Positions 11,725-22,500 of a stretch of 64,000 bases of DNA are shown here, piece after piece. The DNA is from Cercophora sp. LCS_1 (taxonomy: Eukaryota; Ascomycota; Sordariomycetes; Sordariales; Lasiosphaeriaceae). Every line of letters begins with the position of its first letter. The first letter of the stretch is position 1. Under the pieces are notes generated by a model, which had not been told where the DNA came from, did no database searches, and saw only the letters and a list, made by a program, of their open reading frames with translations. The DNA is taken from NCBI GenBank assembly GCA_036250225.1, contig JAPZLL010000066.1:1-64000 (forward strand), written 5' to 3'. Position numbers and translations under genes: made by a program.

Positions 11725-12442
11725 CCGGAGAAGGTTGGTGAGATTGAAGTTGGCTCGGCTGAGGAAGGCACTGAAAGGGAAGGTTGTCAGGGGGGTAACA
11801 CTAGTACGGACGATGGTGTAGAGAGGCTGCTCCACCTAAGCATGTTGGTTCATAGCTCGGTCGAGGGGACAGTCGTGAGAGAACACATCTACGCGATTCC
11901 ATCGTTGCGAGGGAACAGTTCCGTGATGACTTCTTCCATGGAGCGGGCGCAGTTGAGAATCTGCGCTCGATTTGTAGCGTCGCGGAACAGGCTACTGAGG
12001 GTGCATAGCAGTGTGATGAAGTTTAACGGCCACAACTATGGTTTGGGTTCCTAACGTTTCACCAGATTGCAAGACAACGTCTATATCCTAGTCGGCGTGT
12101 CAGCGCTAAGGCAGATTTTAGTGAGAACATCGGCCGATTGCCGGGCACAGGTACCGTTTCCGATGCCAACCACGGTTCTGCGACGGTTTCCCCTTTTGTA
12201 AAACCTTGGGTGCATAAGCATCACAGAGGCTGCAATCACCGATACCTTGTTGAGGTGCATTGCTGGGATATTACAGGCTAGCATTCGAATCCTCTTGGAT
12301 CTTTTATAGCTTCGTAATGTAAATGTGTCTACCAAACCAGAGACGGAAGGAAGAAGGATTTCGACTCAGCCACCAATCGTCGAATCCTTCCGGGCCTTCT
12401 ATATACAAACGCTGATCGATAGCGTGTAAGGAGACGCGTGGC
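11725..12442. other. no gene seen
   Basis: Sequence following the truncated areA-like gene. No motif was recognised on either strand, and the short open frames overlap in several phases. Confidence 0.35.
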
Positions 12443-12484
12443 AAAGATCGAATACCTTCATTAATTAGTAGGCATAGTTGAACT
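12443..12484 (+). repeat. 42-bp direct repeat, copy 1, left of minisatellite
   Basis: A 42-bp segment beginning AAAGATCGAATACC and ending TAGTTGAACT recurs at 12754-12795 with only two differences, both C/T. The pair brackets the minisatellite 12493-12704. Confidence 0.9.
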
Positions 12485-12492
12485 CATTCTAC

Positions 12493-12704
12493 GACAGCAA
12501 GTCTACGGCACCGACAGCAAGTCTGCGGCACGACAGCAAGACAGCATGTCTACGGCACCGACAGCAAGTCTTACGGCACCAACAGCAAGTCTACGGCACC
12601 AACAGCAAGTCTACGCACTGACAGCACCAACAGCAAGTCTACGCCACAACAGCAAGACAGCATGTCTACGGCACCGACAGCAAGTCTGCGGCACCACAAC
12701 AGGC
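12493..12704 (+). repeat. 20-bp minisatellite array, forward orientation
   Basis: About ten units of a 20-bp motif (RACAGCAAGTCTACGGCACC, with truncated and fused variants) run through this segment. The last 56 bp (12649-12704) are identical, in inverted orientation, to the first 56 bp of the array at 14951. Open frames inside it (12546-12779) are by-products of the repeat. Confidence 0.93.
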
Positions 12705-12753
12705 CCCTGCACGACTATGGCCCACTGCACCAGGTCTCCGCTTGAAGACTTCG

Positions 12754-12795
12754 AAAGATTGAATACCTTCATTAATTAGTAGGCATAGTCGAACT
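12754..12795 (+). repeat. 42-bp direct repeat, copy 2, right of minisatellite
   Basis: Second copy of the segment at 12443-12484 with two C/T differences. It ends four bases before the TATA-like box of the small secreted protein gene. Confidence 0.9.
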
Positions 12796-12798
12796 AAC

Positions 12799-12806
12799 TA
12801 TTTAAA
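12799..12806 (+). promoter_or_regulatory. TATA-like box of the small secreted protein gene
   Basis: TATTTAAA lies 124 bp upstream of the ATG at 12930, a usual distance for a fungal TATA box and 5' leader. The CA-rich leader between them supports a transcription start near 12830-12850. Confidence 0.5.
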
Positions 12807-12929
12807 GGCACATGTCCGCCGCCAAATTTTAAACAAAGAGTGACACTTATCATCAGCAAGAGCAACTTCACAATATCCTCCTGAACTCCCGAGAAGCCTT
12901 CACACCCTAAGATTTCAAACTTATCAAAC

Positions 12930-13366
12930 ATGAAGTCCTTCGTCGTTACTATCCCCTTCTATATCTCCCTGGCTCTGGCTGCACCAGCGCTTCCGGATAC
13001 TGGTACGTCACCACTTCCCTGTGTAATGGGCTGCTATGTATCCTAATACATAAGTTACCCATCTTATTTTCTCCTGCTACTAGCAATAATATCGTGAAGT
13101 ACAGCTACCTAACATGTGCTGTTTTAGAAGTCGGTGAACTTGCCAAACGCGACTGTCCAAAATTCCCCTGCTGTTGGGATGGCGAGTGCGGATATTCGCC
13201 ATGCCTTTTCAACTTTTGCGCGGATGATTCTGTATCCTTTACTTGCCCACTCGGTATGTCGATTCCTTAGCCTTGAATAGAATTTAGGTGAGAAAAAAAA
13301 GAGTATGAATAATACTAATATATAACGCTCTATTTAGTGTGTGATTATACTTGCGGTGGTTGTTAA
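12930..13366 (+). CDS. small secreted ten-cysteine protein (effector or antimicrobial-type candidate), three exons
   Basis: Hand-built model: exons 12930-13002, 13128-13253 and 13338-13366, 75 residues. Intron 1 (125 bp) has GTACGT donor and a TTTTAG acceptor; intron 2 (84 bp) has GTATGT donor, TACTAATA branch and TTTAG acceptor. The product starts with a signal peptide (MKSFVVTIPFYISLALAAPA), followed by a short pro-region ending in Lys31-Arg32, a Kex2-type site. The 43-residue mature part has cysteines at 34, 39, 40, 45, 50, 55, 64, 68, 72 and 75, enough for five disulfides. The spacing does not match a hydrophobin (no C-CC-C-C-CC-C pattern) and I do not recognise the family. If intron 2 were retained, translation would stop after four more residues and lose three cysteines. 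Such proteins act outside the cell, as host effectors or against competitors; which applies here is unknown. Confidence 0.82.
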
Positions 13367-13514
13367 TTAGAGTGGCCTAGAGGCTCGCGTTGAGAATTGA
13401 GAAAATAGTGTCATGGGGTAGTGTGGCGCGGATGTGAGAGTGGCTATGTGTACTGTATGTAGCATGGCCAATAGGCGACCTCCAATTGAGATGATTCTGT
13501 ATGTTAAATCCTGA

Positions 13515-13886
13515 TTAGGCCGGTGCCCTCCAATGGTCTGCCACATTAACTGCACCGTACCCCTCCCGAACTTTCTCCGAGAGTATCCGTTTTAGGGCAT
13601 CTTCGTAGTAGCGGTATTCGGTCTCCCAATAGTCGCTATAGGAGATCTGCATCCGGAGCTGGTCGGCCTCGTGAAGTTTGAAGTAGTTAAGCAGTCCTTC
13701 GCATCGCCATCTATAGGACTCCTCGATGACGTCTGGGAATTCGAAATCTAGCGTCTCTTCTTTCCAACTTATGACCATCTTGTCCAGCCGCCTGGTGAGG
13801 TTCGCACTGACGGTACGGACCACAGAATCGGCCACGTGGGGAGGGTCCGGAGTCGGGCTAGTAGGTGAATTCATTCCTACAGCCAA
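13515..13886 (-). CDS. hypothetical protein, 123 residues
   Basis: A single open frame encodes a charged, probably helical protein: VVRTVSANLTRRLDKMVISW, FEFPDVIEESYRWRCEGLL, YYEDALKRILSEKVREGYG. The start at 13886 is the only upstream Met in frame with good context; a second is at 13874. No signal peptide, membrane segment or known domain is seen. Composition and aromatic content look like real protein rather than chance. It is convergent with the ten-cysteine gene and ends 149 bp from it. It may be a fragment of a longer accessory protein. Confidence 0.5.
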   Translation of the reverse strand: MAVGMNSPTSPTPDPPHVADSVVRTVSANLTRRLDKMVISWKEETLDFEFPDVIEESYRWRCEGLLNYFKLHEADQLRMQISYSDYWETEYRYYEDALKRILSEKVREGYGAVNVADHWRAPA

Positions 13887-14950
13887 CCTGAATGGAAATC
13901 TCAGCTCTGCTCCGCACGGACTCGGATGAGCTCAGTGCTTTGAACCATAAGACCATTCTTGCATCCCTCCGTCCCCATAGCAACCTCGACATAAAGGGAG
14001 ACGGGAGACCACTTGAACTAGGGTGAGAGATCAACTATTGAATTCGCTCGTCGAGAACCAACGTCCAGGATTACATAACTACAGTCGGTGTGGCATGTCA
14101 CGGATACCTTGTATCGGAAAAGGGGCCTTGACTGCCTCTATCCCTCCACGCCCGGTCAACTCGGCCGCTCGCCTAAGCGCCCTTGGTAAATAACTAGACT
14201 CCATCAGGGCTAGTCATAACGCCACATAATTGCATGAATTAGGCAGGAAGGAATCATTATTCCGTAGTTCCTGGTCATTGCCTAAACATGCAAGTCCGAG
14301 TTGGCCTTGAAATCCAAGTCTGGGTCCGCCGGGGCACGCACCTTGTCTTGCATAGGACATCACTTGGGACATGGCGCGGGACCGCCCTTAGGAGGCAAGC
14401 CGCGGTCTAATGCCTCCCATAGGCCAGCCAGTTGGCGGCGCTAGTTTAGTCGAGCCAACGCATAGGATATAGCATGCATGATGTACCTCGCCAAAGACTG
14501 ACCGAGGCGACTAATAATAGTACGGAATGACCGGTCACCGGGGGTATCATGCATGATCCGTCGACTTGTGGATCCGACTCAGTCGGACAAAAGGGGCTAT
14601 GGAGGAGGCCGGGCAGACGGGGCCGCCATCATGAGGCCGCCAGGTGTCTTACACCCCCTAGGCTAGGGAACCTTGACCAAAACAGTCTTCCATCCCATTC
14701 ATCGGTTCCCGTGCGGGAAGGTAAACCGCCCGACCACCCAACTAACGTTACACCGAGTTCAAAGAAGTGTTGACACGGACCAAGCACATTTACTGCTACT
14801 GTGCACATCCTGGTAGTATTGGTAGTGGAGAGCCGTTGAATTAGAAATCTGCTGCTACCTTAGGGATCCTTAGGTCTCTTTAATATTGAATCCTTCAAAT
14901 CCTCTTGTATGCACAAGACTATACTGGAATCTCTTGGCATGTAGGAATCC
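13887..14950. other. no gene seen between small gene pair and second minisatellite
   Basis: No supported coding frame. The sequence is of mixed composition, with short palindromes such as ATCATGCATGAT near 14548. It could be old transposon sequence, but no terminal repeats or protein motifs were found. Confidence 0.4.
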
Positions 14951-15197
14951 GCCTGTTGTGGTGCCGCAGACTTGCTGTCGGTGCCGTAGACATGCTGTCT
15001 TGCTGTCGTGCCGTAGACTTGCTGTCGGTGCCGTAGACATGCTGTCTTGCTGTTGGTGCCGTAGACTTGCTGTCGGTGCATAGACTTGCTGTCGGTGCCG
15101 TAGGACTTGCTGTCGTGCCGTAGACTGCTGTCGTGCCGCAGACTTGCTGTTGTGCCTAGGCTGTTGTGCTGCAGACTTGCTATCGTGCTATAGACTG
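14951..15197 (-). repeat. 20-bp minisatellite array, inverted copy
   Basis: The same 20-bp unit as at 12493-12704 appears in reverse orientation (GTGCCGTAGACTTGCTGTCG on the plus strand), becoming more divergent towards the right. Bases 14951-15006 are a perfect inverted match to 12649-12704. Confidence 0.93.
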
Positions 15198-15589
15198 TCT
15201 GTTAGGCCTAGTCTTGGTAGTTATTGATGGGTACATTCCTCTGACACCGGTCTGGAGGAGCAACAATAAGCGCCAGTGAAGAGCCCCCTTTCGTAGCTAA
15301 CGCGTTAAACCAGGGCTGGCACCACGTTTCTTTAGCTGCAGAACCGGTCGGAGGGGTAAGAAGCGCATCGACGGTTAAAAATACGCGCTTAAGAGACCCT
15401 TGAGTACCGACCTAGCAAAAATATGGCCAAAGTGTGGGCGATCCTTTTGCATAACGGGGGATGGTATGTGTGGTTATAAGGGAGATACTATGTTACGCAG
15501 CATATAGCCGGAGAAGTAAGAAAGGTTCGCGAGAAGACGCTGGGAGTACTACTTTCCACGATGTTGCGGTAAAGATCAAAACATTGATC
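15198..15589. other. no gene seen
   Basis: Between the minisatellite and the Tc1 relic nothing is recognised. Confidence 0.4.
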
Positions 15590-15940
15590 CCTCAATCCCT
15601 TGCATCCGAAAGTGTTGTAGAGGAAATCCATCATCTCGTATCAAAACATGTCGGATCGTTTTGCCAGCTGCTCGAACAAGTCATCTCGCATAAGCGGTAT
15701 AATCTTCGACTCACGGCCAACACGGTTCGGGGGACTTGTCGTGGTTCCGAACTGTCTCGATCGGATTCTGCGGACCCTGCGCTCACTGCACTCGACGGTT
15801 TCGGCCATCATGTCACTGGGTAACTCATGGAGTATTATAGCATGGATCTGTTCACGTGGGGACGAGGCAAGTTGTGGAGCCATTGGGTGTGGTGCCGTTG
15901 CGACTTGTCGATGTGAAGTCCGAGCCGAATGGTGGTTCAA
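15590..15940 (-). pseudogene. Tc1/mariner-type transposase fragment (N-terminal DNA-binding part)
   Basis: The minus-strand frame begins near 15940 and reads PMAPQLASSPREQIHAIIL, then SERRVRRIRSRQFGTTTSPP and LMRDDLFEQLAKRSDMF. This is the paired helix-turn-helix region of fungal Tc1-like transposases, followed by a shift into an MMDFLYNTFGC-like segment near 15630. The catalytic DDE part is missing. It is a decayed 5' fragment; the gene it came from would have been about 1 kb. Confidence 0.75.
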
Positions 15941-16679
15941 TGTCTGTTATGGTTTCAGCCACACTGCTGTGGCTGGGACTCCTCTGAGGCTGGAGAGGCC
16001 CATCTAGCGGCTGTCCACGCCACCGAAGCAACGCTCCGTCTTCACTGTAATTTTAGCCGTGCCCGAACCCCCGTTCTTCTTCAAGCTGTCATAAAAGATG
16101 CAAATCGCTGACCCGCCAATCCCTTGCATTTGCAATGCAATTTTAGCATCTACGACCCATTGTCTGCGCGAGCGCCCGTCTGATCCCGCCACCCGAGTCG
16201 AAGCCGTCGCACAATGACCATTCGCGACCATTTCCGCGCGCGACCACGACTTCCCCAACCGCGGAGACAGTTCGACAAGCGATATTCCGAGCCAGCCCCC
16301 CGAGTGGATTTCGTCGGCCCGGGCGATAAGCTACAACGTATGCGCTATAAGGTAGCCCAGCTGGCGGACGATTAGTTGTACAACGACCGGTACGACACGT
16401 CTCCACAACGCCGGCAACCTCGAGGTGTTCTACTGCCGTGCGGCAACGGCGGCGCGCGACGGGCGGCCACTCAAGACGCACCCACCACCGTCGAAACGGA
16501 TCGATCATCGCCTAGATACACGGGACATGCGCACGGGTCTAACGGGCGCAGCACCATCATCATCGAAATGCCCCGCGAGGATACAGTCGAAGCATGGGTG
16601 ACGCTTTTGCATGAACGGCTGTGTGACTGTTGCAAGATACACAATGCGGAGACGATGTTTTAGCAAAACGAGGAAGGAT
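15941..16679. other. no gene recognised
   Basis: Several overlapping open frames on both strands (for example 16376-16663 +, 16143-16508 -) are Arg/Thr-rich and carry no motif I recognise. Probably degraded mobile or gene sequence. Confidence 0.35.
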
Positions 16680-16920
16680 CGTGAGAAGAAGTTGGAATAG
16701 CAGGATGAAGTGGCTCCAGCTGGGACATCAAAGTCTTGCCATGGTGCTCTTGGATTGAAGTGATAGAAGGAGGCCGAGTGCTAGAGGTACGGGCTGTGGA
16801 GGCGATGAAGACGGAGCATGGGGCCAATCACCCTGACACGCTGGGCCGAACGTGGTGTTGACGTACGGGAAACAGGGCCGGTGGGAGGATGCCGAGAAGC
16901 TGGGCCGTAGATGATGGAGA
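16680..16920 (+). pseudogene. tetratricopeptide-repeat (kinesin-light-chain-like) fragment
   Basis: Two frames together spell one and a half TPR units of the kind found at the C-terminus of fungal NACHT/NB-ARC proteins: LEVRAVEAMKTEHGANHPDT in one frame and LTYGKQGRWEDAEKL in the next. A frameshift or stop separates them and the segment ends abruptly. It is most likely the last trace of a TPR-type NLR or TPR protein. It runs opposite to the methyltransferase relic that begins to its right. Confidence 0.65.
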
Positions 16921-16989
16921 TTCTAAAGACCATACTTGAGGTCGATCGCGAGGGCATCTCGGCAGGCCGCAATGCCCGCTACAGAAGTC

Positions 16990-17885
16990 AGCCTGATGTT
17001 GCAGCTCTGAAGTTGCTCCGACAAGGATTTGATGTGGCCCTGCCTGAAGACGCCCAGGGTTGCGCGGTCCCGCCAAGAGAGCGTTCAATCTGTGCTGCTT
17101 CCATACCAGCCCATTGTTTCGTGGTTGGGTTAAATTCCTTGCCTATTCTCTCGCTGGCGTCCTTGAATAGCTCGTTCCACTGATGGTAGATGCAATCAGG
17201 GAAGATCAACCTATCATCCGAGGCAATATAAGCCGAGCGGTCGGTATGTTCGATCCAGCCGCCGAGTTTGAGACAGCGGTAGGCTCGTTATACAATAATC
17301 CCCAGTCGTCGATAGAACCCTATTACAGGAATGATGTTAGTATTTTGATTTTGGGGAGGAGAAAGTGATGAGATGTACGAAAAGATAGCGGATATGGATG
17401 AAGTCAAATTCGTTTTCCCTGAAGGTCCAGTCTATTGTAAGGACTGTCTTGGTCTGCCCATCCTTTATGCAATGTATTGAGTCGACCTCCTCAGAGATGT
17501 TGTTCTCCCTCAGCGGTTTGATACGCGAGTTCTGCGTCACCTGTGGATATTGGTTCTAGGCGGCGAGGACGACGTTGGAGATCTCGGTGTGGAACCACAG
17601 TTTGCAGTCGGCCTCGGACTCCATGCGCCAGGCCCTGTCGTTTGGCCGGCTTGCTTCCACGCTTGTGCGCAGTATTATATCATTGCTGTCCAGAGGGAGG
17701 AAGGCCCAGTCAAAGTTTGCTGTTATGTAGTTGTCCTCGTCGATGGTGGTGTGGACAATGAGGTTCCTGATTGCGGGATAGCGCCGCGCCTAGGCCTTAT
17801 CGCTCTGCGTAACGTATATGGGATTATAAACCCGATTTGTGGGATATTCTTATAGAAGCTGATCCACCGTGATGGGGTCGCTCAT
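16990..17885 (-). pseudogene. chimeric relic: PD-(D/E)XK-like N-terminus joined to LaeA-like methyltransferase
   Basis: Starting at ATG 17885 the minus strand reads MSDPITVDQLL, three in-frame stops, then NDRAWRMESEADCKLWFHTE and ISEEVDSIHCIKDGQTK, a segment resembling the N-terminal part of fungal PD-(D/E)XK nuclease-like proteins. Near 17400 it passes into WTFRENEFDFIHIRYLF, and after a gap into YRCLKLGGWIEH and YHQWNELFKDASERIGKEF, NPTTKQWAGMEA, which is the post-motif region of LaeA-like (TAM) SAM-dependent methyltransferases. The methyltransferase lacks its glycine-rich SAM loop and its C-terminus. The stops are TAA, TAG and TAG, one of them where a Trp would be expected. This is a dead fusion of two gene fragments; assignment of the N-terminal part is less sure than that of the methyltransferase. 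Confidence 0.7.
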
Positions 17886-18622
17886 TGTACTGGCTGGATG
17901 ATATTGGGAGGGGGAGTTTTGGAGAGTAATAGGTGAATGGAAATTTGGGTAGGAACTCAGGAGAAGGAATTGTGCATTGCGAGCGAAGGGCCTCACTCTA
18001 TATGTATTATATATATGGCCCAGTGAAAAATAGCCAAGTTTTAAACGATGCAAGCGTTGGGCAGTAAGCCTTATCTGCGTGGCTACATACGCAGCAGGGA
18101 TGGGGAGGCGGAAATCAGACCTAGTGTACATTTCAAACTAAATATTTGAGACCAGATGAACTGCGGCCAATACATTGGTGCTGTGGCATTCAAGTGTGCA
18201 AAGAAGGCCATTATCCGCGGGGCCTTCTGTCACACAAAGCATGGCCTTTTGCCCATCCTTGGGTTGGGCCTCGATACGTTACCAGTTTTTCTCTCTTTTT
18301 TTTTTTTGCGCTGCCAGTATCGGCTGTTGGGTCCCCTTGCATGATTGTTAATGCGGACTTGTTAGAGCACGCATATTCTGAATTATTTCTTCAAGGTATC
18401 CTAAATAGCCTTGTTCAAACACGCCCGCGCAGTAGGAGCAATAGCATTCATTAAGACTTTATATTGTCAATAGAAGTCTAAAAAATACCTTTACTACTTA
18501 TTAACCAATATAAGTTCGTGTACCCCCTAACGGAACACATCCCAAGTGGAACAAGCCGGACAGGGGTCACTAAAACCACAACCTCTCACAAAACAACGAA
18601 AAAAACAATCAATTCAAAGTAC
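17886..18622. other. no gene seen
   Basis: AT-rich in part, with a T-run at 18297-18306. No gene or RNA was recognised. The right end may include a terminal sequence of the pogo-like fragment that starts at 18623. Confidence 0.4.
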
Positions 18623-18990
18623 CTAAATACAACTCTCTACATCAATAGAATCCTCTTCTTCTTCTAAATCCGAATTTGTAATTGGATTATGCCCAACAGC
18701 CCTCTGTAAAGCGCGAATCGTCTCGATGTTTGCAAACTGGGTAGTTATTTGGATTAACTTTAACCCTCCTCCTCTTTGTACGTTATACCCTTTCAAGTTC
18801 AGTCTCCAACGCTTCAATTCTTTAGTTGCACACGGACAATTCGAAGTCCTTTTTATCCATGGCCTTATCAACCCTCCAGATAAATATCCAATCCGTCGGC
18901 ATGGCCTTAACCACCTGCCCAAATTTCCTAGCCTATATTCTAAACTCTGTAGACTTCCTCGGGGTCGACCAAACCACTATAACTCGATTC
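18623..18990 (-). pseudogene. C-terminal fragment of a second pogo-like transposase
   Basis: The minus strand reads IQITTQFANIETIRALQRAV, then an acidic end (DLEEEEDSIDVESCI). This matches in form the C-terminus of the transposase at the left edge (FATIANIREAQRAV then an acidic Ser/Glu tail), so both belong to the same transposase class. Upstream, a second frame gives DEVTEESSYSGLV-like sequence. The catalytic region is absent. Confidence 0.7.
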
Positions 18991-19562
18991 TTCCGTGACT
19001 TCGTCTGGAACCCGTAGTGGGTTCTCAATGCGTCACCTGCGTCGTCTCTCTTATCCTCTTCCTTTCTCCGTCTCGACCCTCTGGATGCCGCTAACACCCT
19101 GGTTGACCGTCTAGTTTGCTTGATCTCTGGGGTTCCTCGGTGAACTCCTCTGTCTCTCGACCACGTAGCTTCTCCTCTGTCTACGATCCCGTGTATACAA
19201 CCACCACACCAACCAGCCTGGACGACAAGCGCCGGCGTTCCGAGAGGAGAGAGGGGGGCAGCATTGTAGCGACCGGGCGACCTATTGGTATACCGAAGTC
19301 GTAGTCACCGCCTACGAGGACGACGTATCGGCATGCTCGTAGTTGGGGGGCGAACGCTTCCTGGGACCGTTTTTAGACCCTTCGGTTAAAACTCCCCCTT
19401 CTCAACAAGGCTTTGCTGCCTATTGGCCGAAGCTGAGCCGGCACTGGTCAAGACTGATCAAAACTGACGAAAAACCACGTGACTATGAGCGGGGGGCCGT
19501 CGATTTTAGGGTGGTATAACACGTATATCTGGGCGCACGCTCAAAGGCCAGTCTACGTGGGG
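18991..19562. other. no gene seen
   Basis: Short open frames only. The region should contain the 3' end of the calcium ATPase transcript at its right side. Confidence 0.4.
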
Positions 19563-22500
19563 CTACTCGCTCATTCCCAAATATTGTCTCACCTCAGGGT
19601 TCTGACTCGGCGGCCCCCTATCAGCTACACCCTTCATCAGGACCGGATCACCCTTCCCTGTAGCAGGATGCACCTCCAGTCCGTATGGGACTTCGCCCGG
19701 TGCATTCTTCGCCGTCTCGATCAGTCGAAACAACTGGGCCTCTCCGTCATCCTCGTTGGCCCCCGAAAGGCCTGTTCCCCGCTTCTCAATCCCCTTTTCG
19801 AAAATGACCTCGACATTCCTCCCGCCAAGCTTCATCCCAGCTTCCGCTATGGCCGCGGCGACACCATCCTTTTCTGCCTTTGACTTTTTCCACCACCGCC
19901 ACTGGAACCGCCTCACTCTCCTCTCCTCGTCGTTTCCAAGGTCCTCGAAAAAGATATCATTTTTCTCCCTCGGTTCCTTCTCCTCCCTGACCTGCGTTTT
20001 CTTCCTCCTCCGGAGCTTGGGGATAGCCCCAGAGATAGGTCTGAGTTTCTTGGTGATGTTGACCAGAAACGAGTCAGGAACCATACGAATCGCGGCTCCG
20101 AGAGGAAGTGTCATGGATCCAAAGAAGATGGACCAGCCCCATTGAGCCCCTGTCAGGGGTTCTGTCTTGAACGCGTCGCCGCCTTTGAAAATGATGATGA
20201 TTTGCCCTCCGATGGTGACAGTTTGGACGAGAAGGAACCAGGGGTTGCGAAGGACGCCCGTGAAGAAGTTGAGGTTGTTATCGGGTCGACGGCAGCTTTG
20301 AAGATGCTCTGTTAGCCCCTTACATTGCCATGTACTCGGAGGAGGGTTTCTACGAGACTTACTTCCACTGGTTGAACACCTGCAAGAAAATGTACGTGTT
20401 GAAAACAAACGCCTGGTGCTGGTATCTGGTGTCGTTTGGTGTAAAATAACCCTTGCCGGCATAGTGCAGCGAGAAGATGACTGCCAGCTGGTATGCAGCC
20501 TGCCCGATGATCATCTTCCACATGGTGGGTGATACAATGTGGACGTTCCTCGGCTCGGGTTGTCGCTTGAGAATGTCGCTGGTGGGCGGATCAGTCGCCA
20601 GTGCAGCAGCCGCGAGGATGTCCATGAGCAAGTTCAGCCAGAGCAGATGAATGACGGCAAAGACGGCTTCGTCGACGTCTTTGATGAGAGCGGAAAATAT
20701 GGTTAACCAGGCAGCCGTGATGTTGATTGTGAATTGAAACTGCTTCGTTAGTCCTTGTCTGGCCTGGAGGAAATGGGATGCGACTCACTTGGATGAACTT
20801 CTTTGCGGCGTCAAGGACGGTTCTTCCCCAAGCCAGCGCCTTGACGATGCTCGAAAAGTTGTCGTCCATGAGAATGATCGAGCTCGCTTCCTTGGCGACC
20901 TCGGTGCCGCTAATGCCCATCGCAAAGCCAACATCAGCTGCTTTGAGAGCATATGCGTCGTTGGTCCCATCGCCAGTCACGGCTACGGTCTCGCCAAGCT
21001 TCTTAAGATGACGGACCAGTCTCTCTTTATCATTGGGGTTCGACCTCGCGAGCACCTGCAACCGAGGGAGAATAAGATCCAGCTGTGCAGACGTGAGCTT
21101 CCTGAAGGTGGGGCCGTCCAAAGCGATGCCACCAGCAGTGTAGATGCCACACTCGCTGGCAATGGCACGAGCTGTTTCAAATGCATCGCCGGTGACCATC
21201 CGGACAAACACGCCAGCGTTTTGACATTGGCGGACTGATTCGATGACTTCAGGACGGAGGGGATCACGAATCGCGAGGATGCCGGCGAATGTCAAGTCTG
21301 CGAAGACTTTCGAGAAATTGACGGTTTCAGATTCTTCAGCGGGTCCCGTATTCGTGGAATCCTTGTCTGTGATGGCGTCAACAGGAGGCCAGGACTCAAA
21401 GTCTCGGTATGCGATAGCGATGGGGCGGAGCATTTGACTCGAGAATCCCCGAGCGACCGATGAAAGGTCACCCCGAGACTCAGCCATAAGGGGCTCGGCC
21501 TCGACACCAACTTCGGGACTGTCGAGTGCGACCGAACAGTGCGGAAGGATAACTTCGGGCGCACCCTTGACTAGCATCCGGTACTTTTCACCACTCACGA
21601 TGACTGTGGCCATGCATTTTCTGTCGGCGTTGAAGGGGAAGAGATGCACAGGTGGCGTGTTTTCTCTTTCCTCGGCCAGAGGTCCCATGGCGAGATGTTC
21701 GTGACCAAAACTCAACAGGGCCTTTTCCGTGCTGGATCCGATAAACTCGCCTGACCCAGGCCCACCCTTCTCAAATGCAGTCGAGTTCAGCGCGATGTTC
21801 TGCTTGAACAACTCCTTAATTTCAGCTGTGACATTGCCCATGAGCTTGCTGCCTTCCTCCTCAAGGTTATAGCGGGCGCCCACGACTCCCGCCACGACCG
21901 TCATTTTGTTCTGCGTCAAAGTGCCGGTCTTGTCCGAGCAAATCGTTGTTGCGTTGCCCATGGTCTCACAAGACCGCAGTAGGCGAACCAAGTTGTTGTC
22001 CTTGAGCATCCTCGTGGTGGCGAAAGCGAGAGCAACTGCCACGGCTAGCGAGAGACCCTCAGGCACTCCAATGACAACAACAGTGACCGAAAGCATAAAG
22101 ATGTCGAGAAACGACTCGCCCTTGTCCCTTGCACTCCCAAGGAAATCCTTGAGTCGAACTAGCCATCGGATGAATAGGATGGTGAAAAAGATCGTGCCAA
22201 CAACAAACCCAGTCAGGATGATCTGCTTGGCGAGGCGACCGAGCTTGTTTTGCAGCGGCGTCTCCTCAACGTCGTTCCGGAGCGACATCTTGATCCTGCC
22301 GTAGACAGATTGTATCCCGACCGCCGTGACGAGATAGGTTCCAACGCCGTGCTCGATGCTAGTGCCGCTCTGGACAAAGCAATCACCCTCTCCCTTTGCC
22401 TCGACTTCACGAGCAGGTCTTTTGGCAACGAGATCAGACTCTCCAGTGAGCGGCGACTCGTCGCACTTGATAGCGAAGCCGTCAACCAGGATGCCATCGG

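Noticed and set aside
12546..12779. Open frame of Thr/Ala/Pro repeats
   Set aside because: Pure by-product of the 20-bp minisatellite; no start context and no conserved ends.
13254..13270. Alternative end of the ten-cysteine gene by retention of intron 2
   Set aside because: It stops four residues later and loses three cysteines, while the 84-bp intron has ideal donor, branch and acceptor and restores an even cysteine count.
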